NCBI RefSeq assembly: GCF_001468485.1
Contig: NZ_LODI01000046.1
Coordinates: 104,431 to 168,430, forward strand
Length of the DNA: 64,000 nucleotides
DNA from: Pseudoalteromonas sp. H71
GTDB lineage: Bacteria; Pseudomonadota; Gammaproteobacteria; Enterobacterales; Alteromonadaceae
Reading direction: 5' to 3'
Shown here: in pieces, positions 8,900 to 18,300 of the stretch
How positions within the stretch are numbered: the stretch's first letter is position 1
Layout: each line of letters starts with the position of its first letter
The notes under the pieces: model-generated
What the model was told of the DNA's origin: nothing
The model's input: only the letters and a program-made list of their open reading frames with translations
Database searches by the model: none
Position numbers and translations under genes: made by a program

Positions 8900-9850
8900 T
8901 TATTTAGCGAGCTTGCGTTTAATTGCGTCAAATAAAATACCGGTAATAGATATATCATAAGCGGCTTCAATTTCACGTACGCAAGTGGGGGCCGTTACGT
9001 TAATTTCGGTGAGCTTGTCGCCTATAATATCTAATCCTACAAACACTAACCCTTTTTCTTTAAGTGTAGGTGCAACCGCTTGTGCAATTTTTAGATCTGA
9101 TTCGCTAAGTGGACGCGCTTCACCACGACCGCCTGCAGCAAGGTTTCCACGCGTTTCACCATTTTGTGGAATACGCGCTAAACAGTATGGAATTACCTCG
9201 CCATCAACAACCAATACGCGTTTATCGCCTTGTGTGATCTCTGGCACATAATTTTGCACCATCGCAAAGCGGCTGCCATGCTCGGTTAGGGTTTCGCAAA
9301 TAACACCTATGTTTGCATCATCATCTTTAACACGGAAAATTGAAGCGCCGCCCATACCATCTAGTGGCTTTAAAATAATGTCTTTGTGCTGTGCTAAAAA
9401 TTCACGAATTTGTTTTTGGCTGCGCGTAACTAAGGTATCTGGCGTGTGTTCGCTAAACCATGCAGTAAATAGCTTTTCGTTAGCATCACGTAAGCTTTGT
9501 GGTTTATTGATAATTAACGTGCCTTCATCTTCAGCGCGTTCTAAAAGGTACGTTGCGTAAATGTACTCCGTGTCAAACGGTGGATCTTTACGCATTAAAA
9601 TTACGTCAAGATCGGCAAGGGCAATGGTGGTTTTTTCTTCCAGCTCGTACCATTTTTCTTGGTTGTTGAATACACGCGCTTTTGCTGCGGTGGCGTACGA
9701 CTTACCTTTACGAAGTGATAAATCATCCATCTCCATATAGTAAATTTCGTAGCCACGCGCTTGCGCCTGCATCATCATTGCAAAGCCGGTGTCTTTTTTA
9801 ATGTTAAACCCACTAATAGGATCTGAAATAATACCTAATTTAATTGCCAT
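8900..9850 (-). CDS. gshB: GshB, glutathione synthetase
   Basis: 316 residues, the usual length. It is an ATP-grasp enzyme: the N-terminal GSH synthetase domain starts MAIKLGIISDPI, the ATP-binding part includes DIILKPLDGMGGASIF, and the metal-binding end is EINVTAPTCVREIE. It joins gamma-glutamylcysteine and glycine to make glutathione. It lies downstream of rsmE on the same strand with a 76-bp gap, as in E. coli. Confidence 0.97.
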   Translation of the reverse strand: MAIKLGIISDPISGFNIKKDTGFAMMMQAQARGYEIYYMEMDDLSLRKGKSYATAAKARVFNNQEKWYELEEKTTIALADLDVILMRKDPPFDTEYIYATYLLERAEDEGTLIINKPQSLRDANEKLFTAWFSEHTPDTLVTRSQKQIREFLAQHKDIILKPLDGMGGASIFRVKDDDANIGVICETLTEHGSRFAMVQNYVPEITQGDKRVLVVDGEVIPYCLARIPQNGETRGNLAAGGRGEARPLSESDLKIAQAVAPTLKEKGLVFVGLDIIGDKLTEINVTAPTCVREIEAAYDISITGILFDAIKRKLAK

Positions 9851-9926
9851 GCGCTGTGCCTTAATCTATGTGTAATTGCTACTAGAGTTTACTAATAGCT
9901 TTGATATGAGGGTGTTTTTAGCTATT

Positions 9927-10661
9927 TCAATTAGCTAAATCGCCAAATTGCAGCTGTAATGCACTTAAGACCGTTAAAGCGGCGGTTTCAGTTCGCAAAA
10001 CACGTGGGCCTAAACGAATATCAACAAATTCTTGCCGTTTGGTTTGCGCCATTTCTTCGTCAGTAAAGCCGCCTTCTGGGCCAACTAAAAAACGAACGCC
10101 ATCTTTGGGTACCGTAATGGTTTTAATACTGTGCTCTGCGCGAGGATGAAGCGTGAGTTTTATTGCGTTGGTTGATTGCTCAAGCCATTGCTTTATGTCT
10201 ATTGGAGGGTGCACAATCGGCACATAATTACGCCCCGATTGTTCGGCTGCTGCAATCGCTATTTTTTGCCATTGTTGATGCTTTTTATCAAGGCGGTCGC
10301 CAATGAGTTTTACACCACAGCGCTGACTAAAAATAGGGGTGATTTCAGTGATACCTAGCTCAACTGACTTTTGAATTGTAAAATCCATTTTGTCACCACG
10401 CGATACACATTGACCTAAATGAATTTTTAATGGTGATTCAACATCGTGAGGATTAAATTGCTGCGGCATAACCACCACATTTTTTTTACTTACTTCAATA
10501 ATTTCACTGAGGTATTCACCGCCTTCACCGTTAAAAATAGACACATGCTCGCCTACTTTCATACGAAGTACTCTGCCTATGTGGCCAGCTGCATCGTCAT
10601 CGAGTGACACGGGAGTGTTAAGTGTAATAGAAGACGCTTGGTAAATATGAGGAACTCGCAT
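9927..10661 (-). CDS. rsmE: RsmE, 16S rRNA m3U1498 methyltransferase
   Basis: 244 residues. It begins MRVPHIYQ with the PUA-like N-terminal domain, then the SPOUT methyltransferase fold. The knot region reads FLVGPEGGFTDEE and LGPRVLRTETAAL, the SAM-binding signature of RsmE. It methylates N3 of U1498 in 16S rRNA on the 30S subunit. It is first in the minus-strand rsmE-gshB order. Confidence 0.96.
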   Translation of the reverse strand: MRVPHIYQASSITLNTPVSLDDDAAGHIGRVLRMKVGEHVSIFNGEGGEYLSEIIEVSKKNVVVMPQQFNPHDVESPLKIHLGQCVSRGDKMDFTIQKSVELGITEITPIFSQRCGVKLIGDRLDKKHQQWQKIAIAAAEQSGRNYVPIVHPPIDIKQWLEQSTNAIKLTLHPRAEHSIKTITVPKDGVRFLVGPEGGFTDEEMAQTKRQEFVDIRLGPRVLRTETAALTVLSALQLQFGDLAN

Positions 10662-10735
10662 GTGCTTTCACTTATAAGTTGGCGATAAAGTTATATATCG
10701 CTATGGTAAGTAAGCTGCGAGCTAGGTGCAATTAT

Positions 10736-11212
10736 TTATTGTTTATTAAGTAATTCTGTTAACTCAATTATATCAACAGAGGTATCGGCTATGTCGGTAT
10801 GACAAGATAAGTGATTTGAAAAACCTTCGTCTGTTACAGGGCTAAAGGCAAAACCGCTTTCATCTTGAGTGACTAAAAAACGTTTGTCATGCAATGAGTT
10901 ATAAATAAATCGTTGTTTTTCATCAGCCAGTAAATAATCTGTTTGATTAAACAATACGCCCTGTATATCGTGATGCTCATGCAAGTAGCTGGCAAGTTCC
11001 GAAACGCTAATTTCGTTTTCAAAATCGCAATAGCAGTAGTCTTTAATGAGTTCATCAAACATCATTTTAACTAACTGGCGGGTGTTGGCCCCTGCAATTA
11101 CTAGGGTGCTAGGGGCACCTCGCTTTGCACTATCAAAATAGTGACCAGCAAACGCTCTGCTAAACTCGTTATCTATATCAATTAATAGATAGTTAGTAAC
11201 TTCAAATGGCAT
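10736..11212 (-). CDS. Hypothetical protein, unrecognised
   Basis: 158 residues from the ATG at 11212 (GGGA 5 nt upstream); a TTG at 11227 is also in frame. I do not recognise the family. The protein is acidic and soluble, without a signal peptide or membrane helix. Visible blocks are an N-terminal strand-rich stretch (NYLLIDIDNEF), a middle part with CYCDFENE, and a C-terminal acidic helix ending in ELLNKQ. It lies between rsmE and the DUF350 gene, all on the minus strand, 73 bp from the latter, so the two could share a transcript. Confidence 0.7.
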   Translation of the reverse strand: MPFEVTNYLLIDIDNEFSRAFAGHYFDSAKRGAPSTLVIAGANTRQLVKMMFDELIKDYCYCDFENEISVSELASYLHEHHDIQGVLFNQTDYLLADEKQRFIYNSLHDKRFLVTQDESGFAFSPVTDEGFSNHLSCHTDIADTSVDIIELTELLNKQ

Positions 11213-11285
11213 AATGTCCCAGTGCAATTAAGCAAAGTGTTATGTAAGCAGGTTTAGTGTAAGCCCAAGCGAAACATTTTTAATG

Positions 11286-12179
11286 TTAAATAGAAAACAT
11301 GCTAATTAGTAAATAGCCTATCGCACAAAAAACGGCAAATTCAATACACGCTATACCTATGTTGTCTTGGTGATCAACTTCAAGTGCAGCATCAATATTA
11401 GGTAGCGATATTTTTTTTACAACAAATGTTAATGCATATAAGAGTATCCACATTACACCGCAATGCATTACCAGTGTAAACAGGTTTTCAACCATTTTAC
11501 CGTTTTGAAACGTTGCACTTGATAAACCCGCATAGGACGCAAGTGCTAAACCAATTGATTTACCAGCATATCGAATACCAATTGAGGTGTTTTCTAAATT
11601 AAAATTACTTTGTAAAGACGCACCTTGATTGGCTTTTGCAAAGCGATGTTCACGAATTTTACTATCAAGTGCAAACATTCCTTGCAGTAAAAAAAAGCTA
11701 ACTAACGCGATTAATAAGTTACTAAAACCTTGAGTGTGGGTCCATGTATAAATACCGAGTGTCATAATAAAGTTAGCTATTAACATGCCTGAATCAACCA
11801 ATGCGGCGCATACATTTTGTTTTAAAATAGCGGCTTCTTCATTAAAGCGATGCAATATCCATTTTCGGTGAATTAAGTGTCCCACTTTTATAAATGAAAA
11901 TAACAGTACAATTAATACAGCCACTTTAAGTGGATTGGACTGTGCGGTGTTGACACTTATTTCATCAAACAAAAAGGCAATGGTTGCAATAACAACCGAA
12001 ATCTCTGATGCAAAGTTGATCCCCATAGCAAAGTTATCATGCTGGGCTAATTCATCTTTAAGCGCTTGTTTTAATTTAATTTGAGTTATTATTCTTAATA
12101 AAAAAATAGTTAAGCAAATAACAGCAAAACTAATAGTAATCGCAACAAAACTAGTGTTAGATAAAGATAAATATGACAT
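11286..12179 (-). CDS. DUF350-type integral membrane protein with two repeated halves
   Basis: 297 residues and about eight hydrophobic segments. The two halves look like DUF350 (UPF0719/YjfL) units: the first has DNFAMGINFASEISVVIATIAFLFDE, and the second has a matching pattern near the C-terminus, DNIGIACIEFAVFCAIGYLL. The function is unknown. In many bacteria DUF350 genes travel with glutathionylspermidine-synthase-like and PspA-like genes, none of which is present here. The start ATG at 12179 lies 77 bp from the divergent glnE start. Confidence 0.75.
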   Translation of the reverse strand: MSYLSLSNTSFVAITISFAVICLTIFLLRIITQIKLKQALKDELAQHDNFAMGINFASEISVVIATIAFLFDEISVNTAQSNPLKVAVLIVLLFSFIKVGHLIHRKWILHRFNEEAAILKQNVCAALVDSGMLIANFIMTLGIYTWTHTQGFSNLLIALVSFFLLQGMFALDSKIREHRFAKANQGASLQSNFNLENTSIGIRYAGKSIGLALASYAGLSSATFQNGKMVENLFTLVMHCGVMWILLYALTFVVKKISLPNIDAALEVDHQDNIGIACIEFAVFCAIGYLLISMFSI

Positions 12180-12256
12180 GGTTATCCTAATTAGAGTTAA
12201 CCTTTAAGGTTTTAATCATTCTAGTACGGTTACTGATGATATAAAAGAGAGGATTG

Positions 12257-15049
12257 ATGAGTAACGTAATACAACTTCCTATTCAATTACAAAAACTTGG
12301 CCTGCAGCGTTATGAACAGCTTTACCCGCAGCACACGATAGAAAATGAAGTTGTAAGGTTATTAGCGTTAAGCGACTTTGCTTGGCGCTGTATTCAGTCG
12401 CAGCCGGATTTAAAAAGCGGGTTACTATGCGAAGCAGAAATTAAAAGCAGAGACATACCTTCTCCCTTTGAAAACTTAACATTGTCAGATATAAACGAAG
12501 CACAATGTCATCAGATACTTCGTAAATATCGTGAAAAATACTGGCTAAAAGTCGCTTTTCTAGATTTATGTTGTAACAACCCGATTGCAGATAGCATTGA
12601 ATATATTAGCCTACTTGCAGATAAATTAATCCAAAGCGCTAACGAATGGGCGCACGCGCAAGTAGCCGCACTCAATGGTGAGCCTTTAGATGAGCAAGGA
12701 CACGCTTTGCCTTTAATGGTGCTTGGTATGGGCAAGTTAGGCGGTAAAGAACTTAACTATTCTTCCGATATCGACCTTATTTTTGCATACCCTCGCAGTG
12801 TTAAAACTCAAGGCGGCCGAAAAAGTATCGAGGCGCAGGTGTTTTACACAAAAGTAGCCCAAAAGCTAATAGCTGCACTTAATCAAACCACAGGGGATGG
12901 ACAGGTATTTAGGGTCGATATGCGCCTTAGACCGTTTGGTGAAAGTGGCCCGCTGGTCATGAGCTTTAACGCCATTGAAGATTATTACCAAGAGCAAGGG
13001 CGTGATTGGGAGCGTTATGCCATGCTCAAAAGCCGTTTAATTGGTACGCCTAATCATTACTGGGATGAATTTAATCAATTACTTAAACCTTTTGTATACC
13101 GGCGCTATATTGATTTTTCGGTGATTGAATCGCTTCGTAAAATGAAACTTATGATTGCGCAAGAAGTCCGCCGTAAACGTTTAACCAATAATATAAAATT
13201 GGGGGCTGGCGGGATTCGAGAAGTTGAATTTATTGTTCAAGCACTGCAAATGGTGCGCGGTGGGCGAGAGGCTAATTTACAAACGCAATCGTTACTCAAT
13301 GCGTTAAACCAATTAGCGTTAAACCAAGTTATTGATGATAGCGAAGCAAAAGAGTTAAAAAGTAATTATCTTTATTTACGAAAAGTAGAGCAATACCTGC
13401 AAATATTTGACGATCAACAAACGCAAACTCTGCCAGATGATGACATAAACCAGCAGCGGTTAAATTACTTATTAGCAAAGCCAGACTTTGCTGCCTTAGT
13501 AAACGACATAGAGCGGGTAATGGGGCAGGTGCATAATGAGTTTATACAGGTAATAGGGGAAGAGACCGAGCCGCTAGATACCAATGAAGGCGCCTTTATA
13601 AGTGCGTGGGATCATGGCGATGTTAGTTTTTTAAATGAGCCTAAAGACGAATGGCAAGCTCCTTTACAAGACTTTAAGCTTCGTTTGTCTAAAGTCAAAG
13701 TAGGAAATAGAGGGCGTGAAATACTCGACAAACTCATGCCTGCCATGCTTAAACAGCTGAGCGACTTTAATGCCAGTGCAAGCGTATTTAGTACTGTGTG
13801 CCAAATTCTTAATAAAATTATTTCCCGCACGGCTTACTTAGAGTTGCTCTATGAAAACCCAGGCACGTTAAAGCAGTTGGTTTCTTTATGCTGCCACAGT
13901 AAGTGGATTGGCGAACATATTTCTCGCTATCCTATTTTACTTGATGAGTTAATTGACCCTGCCGTGCTTTATAAGCCAACACCATTAAGCGCCTATAAAG
14001 ACGAGATTCGTCAGTATTTTTTACGAATAGAACACGACGATTTAGAGCTACAAATGGAGTCGTTGAGGCAATTTAAGCAAACTCATCAATTACGTATTGC
14101 CGCAGCAGATGCAACCGGTGTTCTTGATGTAATGAAAGTAAGCGATCACTTAACTGCATTGGCAGAAGCTATAGTTGAGCAGGCGGTAAATATTGCATGG
14201 CACAACACAGTAAAGCGCTTTGGTATGCCGCCCAATACCGACCACGAACATAAAGGGTTTGCTGTTATTGCCTATGGTAAAACGGGTGGTTTTGAAGTGG
14301 GCTACGATTCAGATTTAGATCTTGTGTTTGTGCATAATCACGATGGTTCGAGTCAAACCAGTGGCGATAAAGCAATTGATTCACGCCAGTTTTATTTAAA
14401 GCTTGCCCAACGTTTAATGCACTTATTTAATACGCGAACGGCATCGGGTATTTTATATGAGTTAGACACGCGTCTTCGCCCTGAAGGTGCCTCGGGGTTA
14501 CTTGCTATTAATTTAGAGAGTTTTAATCACTATCAACAAACACAAGCGTGGACATGGGAGCATCAAGCGCTGGTTCGTGCACGTATTATTTTAGGTCAAG
14601 ATGAGTTAGCAGAGCGCTTTTCACTAATTCGTAAAAATATACTTTGTCAGTCGCGTGAAACGGCTATGTTAAAAGATGATGTCATTAAAATGCGAGAAAA
14701 AATGCGCGGTCACCTTGCTAAAGGCAACAGCCAGCAATTTGATTTAAAGCAAGATGCGGGTGGCATGGCCGACATTGAATTTATTACGCAATACCTTGTT
14801 CTTAAAAATGCACATGATAACGAGCAGCTAAGTGTATTTTCTGACAATGTAAGAATACTGACTGATGCTGCTAAAATAGGGAGTATTACAAAAGAGCAAA
14901 AGCAGCAGTTAATTAAAGCGTATATTGACTACCGTTCGTGCTACCACGTATTAAGCTTAAATCAGCAAGGAAAGCTAGTTGAACGCGAACAGTTTTTACA
15001 AGATATAACGAATGTAACTGCAATTTGGAAAGCAGTTTTTGAACTGTAG
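12257..15049 (+). CDS. glnE: GlnE, glutamine synthetase adenylyltransferase/deadenylase
   Basis: 930 residues, close to E. coli GlnE. Two nucleotidyltransferase domains are visible: the N-terminal deadenylase with GMGKLGGKELNYSSDIDL at about residue 155, and the C-terminal adenylylase with AYGKTGGFEVGYDSDLDL at about residue 674; each is followed by the helical domain with D-RLRP (DMRLRPFGE, DTRLRPEGA). It adjusts glutamine synthetase activity by adding or removing AMP in response to PII. The ATG at 12257 sits 5 nt after AGAGAGG; the preceding TTG is not needed. Confidence 0.97.
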   Translation: MSNVIQLPIQLQKLGLQRYEQLYPQHTIENEVVRLLALSDFAWRCIQSQPDLKSGLLCEAEIKSRDIPSPFENLTLSDINEAQCHQILRKYREKYWLKVAFLDLCCNNPIADSIEYISLLADKLIQSANEWAHAQVAALNGEPLDEQGHALPLMVLGMGKLGGKELNYSSDIDLIFAYPRSVKTQGGRKSIEAQVFYTKVAQKLIAALNQTTGDGQVFRVDMRLRPFGESGPLVMSFNAIEDYYQEQGRDWERYAMLKSRLIGTPNHYWDEFNQLLKPFVYRRYIDFSVIESLRKMKLMIAQEVRRKRLTNNIKLGAGGIREVEFIVQALQMVRGGREANLQTQSLLNALNQLALNQVIDDSEAKELKSNYLYLRKVEQYLQIFDDQQTQTLPDDDINQQRLNYLLAKPDFAALVNDIERVMGQVHNEFIQVIGEETEPLDTNEGAFISAWDHGDVSFLNEPKDEWQAPLQDFKLRLSKVKVGNRGREILDKLMPAMLKQLSDFNASASVFSTVCQILNKIISRTAYLELLYENPGTLKQLVSLCCHSKWIGEHISRYPILLDELIDPAVLYKPTPLSAYKDEIRQYFLRIEHDDLELQMESLRQFKQTHQLRIAAADATGVLDVMKVSDHLTALAEAIVEQAVNIAWHNTVKRFGMPPNTDHEHKGFAVIAYGKTGGFEVGYDSDLDLVFVHNHDGSSQTSGDKAIDSRQFYLKLAQRLMHLFNTRTASGILYELDTRLRPEGASGLLAINLESFNHYQQTQAWTWEHQALVRARIILGQDELAERFSLIRKNILCQSRETAMLKDDVIKMREKMRGHLAKGNSQQFDLKQDAGGMADIEFITQYLVLKNAHDNEQLSVFSDNVRILTDAAKIGSITKEQKQQLIKAYIDYRSCYHVLSLNQQGKLVEREQFLQDITNVTAIWKAVFEL

Positions 15050-15116
15050 TGATATGGATTTTTTAATCATATTCATTCGCTTTGTAAGCAAATAAGATTT
15101 AGTGATGTGCTGATAT

Positions 15117-15144
15117 AAAAAATCACGCAAAAGCGTGATTTTTT
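15117..15144. terminator. Bidirectional terminator between glnE and the TcpQ-domain gene
   Basis: AAAAAATCACGC, an AAAA loop, then GCGTGATTTTTT: a perfect stem with A and T tracts on both sides, placed between convergent genes. Confidence 0.85.
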
Positions 15145-15151
15145 ATACAAC

Positions 15152-15724
15152 TCAAATATTGAGTTTTAAACAATTAGCGCGCACATATTCAGAGGGTAAT
15201 TCAGTAATAACAGCCGCTCTTTGCTTATTACAAAAGTAGGTATAGACCTCGTGTTCAAAGTCATCATTTATAGCTCTGCCCACTTGGTATAGGGCTGAGG
15301 TGAAATTACTGTCGACCCTAAAATGATCTTTAACGACATAGTCTTTACTTAAGTACCAATAAAGCTCAATACCTTCACTTTTAGCGTACTCAATTAAAAC
15401 ATCTTTTAATGTTGAACCGTTTTCGAAGCGTCTAGGCTCCACACTCCCTGTCCAACTTGCAGGCATGGGGGTAACAGTGCGGGTGCGTTCAGCTAAAACT
15501 CTATCGACAGTTTGATCTGGCTTCTTTAAACTCAATACGTATTGATCGCGCTCTTTGTTGCTTTTAACTTGATTTCGAATAGAGGCGTAAAAACGGGATA
15601 ATCCTTCGGCAGCAGCATTTTTAGATTCTTTTAAATCTAATGTAGGCACATTTCCCATTAAAAAATAGGCCGCAAGCGCTATTAATATTACCGCAAATGA
15701 CAAATATCTAATCCAAAACCACAT
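15152..15724 (-). CDS. Membrane-anchored TcpQ-domain protein
   Basis: 190 residues from the ATG at 15724, which has AAGGGTGG 8 nt upstream. There is one N-terminal membrane segment (about residues 5-23), then a polar linker. The C-terminal half (about residues 105-165) resembles the toxin co-regulated pilus Q domain: GSTLKDVLIEYAKSEGIELYW, FTSALYQVGRAI. TcpQ-type domains occur in secretin-associated and cell-envelope proteins and are related to STN-like folds. No pilus or secretion genes are adjacent. It is probably an inner-membrane protein with a periplasmic domain; the role is unknown. Confidence 0.7.
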   Translation of the reverse strand: MWFWIRYLSFAVILIALAAYFLMGNVPTLDLKESKNAAAEGLSRFYASIRNQVKSNKERDQYVLSLKKPDQTVDRVLAERTRTVTPMPASWTGSVEPRRFENGSTLKDVLIEYAKSEGIELYWYLSKDYVVKDHFRVDSNFTSALYQVGRAINDDFEHEVYTYFCNKQRAAVITELPSEYVRANCLKLNI

Positions 15725-15768
15725 TACAACGACCACCCTTATTTATTCTTATTATTGTTATACCATTA

Positions 15769-16695
15769 CTACTTGTAAAATGAAGGAGTATTTTTATCAG
15801 GTCGTGTTTTAAAGCGGCGGTGAAGCCACATATATTGCTCTGGCGCTGCATTAATTGAGAGCTCCATGCGTTGGTTTACGCGTGTAACATCGGCTTTGTC
15901 ATCACCGCTTGGGAAGTTTTCAAGCTCTGGGATAATTTCTAAATGGTACTTTCCATTTTCGTCTCGGCGGGTAATTAAGCTCATTGTTTCGCAATTTTTA
16001 CTGCCAGCAAACATCAGCGTACCGGTCGTGGTGGCGGTATCTTGTACAGCATAAAAAGGCACAAATTCGCAGCGGTTACGGCCGTAGTCTTGATCGGGTA
16101 AGTAGTAACACACCTTTTTATTTTTTAATGCTTTTAGTAAGCCTTTTACGTCTTTTTTACCGACCAAATATTCATTGGAGCGAAGGCGACCATTAGTCGT
16201 AAAGTATTCCATTAACGGGTTATTGTGCGGCCGATAAAAACCAATACCCATACAGCCTAATCCCATTAATCGGCCTGCCATTTCAAGGTGTAAAACATGG
16301 GGTACTAATAATAAAACCCCTTTGCCAGAGCGCTGCACTCGCTCAAAGTGTTCAAGCCCTTTTAAAGACCCTAACGCTTTTTGTGCACGCCACTTTGGCC
16401 ACCACCATGCCATTCCGGTTTCAACCATCGCAATGCCGGTGTTTTCCATATTTTTTAGCACTAATGCTTTTTGATCTTCGTCACTCATTTCAGGAAAGCA
16501 ACGTTTAATATTTACTTCGGCGATGTGTCGGCGGCGTTTCATGTATTTATGAACTAAACGGCCAAGTAGTTTGCCCAAGGCTAATTGAAGTTTTTGCGGA
16601 AGCCAAGAAATTAGGTATAAGAAAAAAACGCCAATCCACGTCAGCCAGTATCGAGGGCCTAAAAAAGATGCTTTAAAAGGAGATGAGGTGACCAC
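15769..16695 (-). CDS. lpxL: Lipid A biosynthesis acyltransferase, LpxL/LpxM family
   Basis: 308 residues with a GTG start. An N-terminal hydrophobic segment (about residues 16-32) anchors it to the inner membrane. The catalytic HX4E motif is HLEMAGR preceded by PHVL (HVLHLE), as in late lipid A acyltransferases, followed by FYRPHNNPL and YYLPDQDYG. It adds a secondary acyl chain to Kdo2-lipid IVA. LpxL and LpxM cannot be told apart with certainty by eye. It lies downstream of tolC, separated by a terminator. Confidence 0.88.
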   Translation of the reverse strand: MVTSSPFKASFLGPRYWLTWIGVFFLYLISWLPQKLQLALGKLLGRLVHKYMKRRRHIAEVNIKRCFPEMSDEDQKALVLKNMENTGIAMVETGMAWWWPKWRAQKALGSLKGLEHFERVQRSGKGVLLLVPHVLHLEMAGRLMGLGCMGIGFYRPHNNPLMEYFTTNGRLRSNEYLVGKKDVKGLLKALKNKKVCYYLPDQDYGRNRCEFVPFYAVQDTATTTGTLMFAGSKNCETMSLITRRDENGKYHLEIIPELENFPSGDDKADVTRVNQRMELSINAAPEQYMWLHRRFKTRPDKNTPSFYK

Positions 16696-16750
16696 AAAAA
16701 TTGCTCTAAAATTAAAAACGCTAGTTTAACGCTAAGCGCTGCAAAATACA

Positions 16751-16774
16751 AAAAGCCAGCATGTAGCTGGCTTT
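16751..16774 (-). terminator. Terminator after tolC
   Basis: AAAAGCCAGC and GCTGGCTTT form a 9-bp stem with a 5-nt loop. On the minus strand the T-tract follows, directly after the tolC stop. Confidence 0.7.
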
Positions 16775-16793
16775 GTATGTGTTTTGTGACTGT

Positions 16794-18149
16794 TTAGGCT
16801 GCTTTTAAACCCTGATTTATAGCTGCTAGGTCTTTGCTTGTTAGTGTACCCGCCGCTTGCTTTAAACGCAGAGTAGACAGCACATAACGATAACGTACAT
16901 CAGCAAGGTTACGCTTAGCATTGTATAGATTTCGTGTGCTTACAAGTACATCAACAATTGTACGTGTGCCTACTTCAAAGCCTGCCTCTGTTGCTTTTAA
17001 AGCACTTTGGGCAGATACAACAGCTTGCTCTAGCGCTTTATAGGTTGCTATGTCAGACACTACTTGATTGTAAGACGTAATAACCGTGCGGGTAATTGCG
17101 CGGTAATTGGCTTCGTAATCTTGGCTAGCAGCAACGTAAAATGCACGTGCTTGATCGGTAGCTGCAACTGTTGCACCCCCAGAGTATAGAGGGAGACTAA
17201 AGTTAAGCCCTACTGAGGCAGAATCTGCACGAGGTGTTCTAGTTAGGCTTGTACCGTCTATATCTGTATCTGTTAAAGAGTCGCCATAACTTGCGCTTAG
17301 GGTTAGCTTTGGATAGTGACCCGCTCTTGCCAGTTTAATTTGATCTTGCGCTATATCTACGGTTACTTTAGCAACTTGCAAGCTAATATTTTTATCTTTA
17401 GCCATATTTAAAAAATCGCTAGAGTCTCGAGCTGGCTTAGTTGTAGAAAATGTCTCTGTGTTTAAAAAGTCTAACTTTGCGTGGTATTTACCCGTAATTT
17501 CACGCAGTTGCTCACGTGCTGTTTCCACTGAGTTATTAGCAATAATTTCTTGTGCAACTGAATTATCGAACTGTGCCTGTGCTTCGTGTACATCGGTAAT
17601 AGCCGTTAAACCAACAGCATAGCGTTGTTTAGTTTGTTCAAGCTGGCGCTCGATGGCGCGTTTTTCCGTTTTAATAAATTCAAGGTTATCAATCGCACTT
17701 AAAACATTAAAGTAGCCTTCAGCAACACGAACAATTAAATTTTGCTTAGCTGAATCGTATTGAGCATTTGCTTGCAAGGCTTGTTTGTCTGCAATGTCTA
17801 ATGAGTTCCATGCGCCTAAATCAAACAAAGTTTGGCTTAAGCTAAGGCCACGTGTGAACTGATCGGAGTCGCTTTCGACTTTAACTTGGTTTGATAAATC
17901 CGTCACACTTTGAAAAGAGGTTGAGTCACTTTTTGTGTAACCCATTGTTAAACCAATTTGCGGCAATAATGCAGCCATTGCAGTGTCTGCTTGGTAAGAT
18001 TGTGCGTCTGCTTGGGCTTTTGCTTTTAAAACGGTAGGATCGTTGGCCGTTGCAATTTCAAAAACTTGTAGTAAATCTTCAGCGTTTGCTGCTGTTGTGC
18101 CTAATGCGCATGATAAACTAACTAGCGCCGCAAGAATGTTCTTTTTCAT
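16794..18149 (-). CDS. tolC: TolC-family outer membrane efflux channel
   Basis: 451 residues with a signal peptide (cleavage after about ANA, residue 23). The mature protein has the two-fold repeat of TolC: long heptad-rich helical stretches and short beta segments with the motif LSLSQTLFDLGAWN in the first half and LNFSLPLYSGGA in the second. It forms the trimeric outer-membrane duct for RND, MFS and type I export systems. It starts 151 bp from the divergent nudF, the same tolC/nudF/yqiB/cpdA/yqiA/parE arrangement as in E. coli. Confidence 0.95.
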   Translation of the reverse strand: MKKNILAALVSLSCALGTTAANAEDLLQVFEIATANDPTVLKAKAQADAQSYQADTAMAALLPQIGLTMGYTKSDSTSFQSVTDLSNQVKVESDSDQFTRGLSLSQTLFDLGAWNSLDIADKQALQANAQYDSAKQNLIVRVAEGYFNVLSAIDNLEFIKTEKRAIERQLEQTKQRYAVGLTAITDVHEAQAQFDNSVAQEIIANNSVETAREQLREITGKYHAKLDFLNTETFSTTKPARDSSDFLNMAKDKNISLQVAKVTVDIAQDQIKLARAGHYPKLTLSASYGDSLTDTDIDGTSLTRTPRADSASVGLNFSLPLYSGGATVAATDQARAFYVAASQDYEANYRAITRTVITSYNQVVSDIATYKALEQAVVSAQSALKATEAGFEVGTRTIVDVLVSTRNLYNAKRNLADVRYRYVLSTLRLKQAAGTLTSKDLAAINQGLKAA

Positions 18150-18300
18150 GTGTTGTTCGGTCCTTAGACAATTTTTATACTAAAACCATGGTAACCTGTT
18201 TTACGTAATAACTAAAAATAAAAAGAGTAAAACAGTGCGTCGAAATGTAACAGAATATATTAACGTACTTCAAAGTTTTTAATAAGTAGAGGATGCTTAC

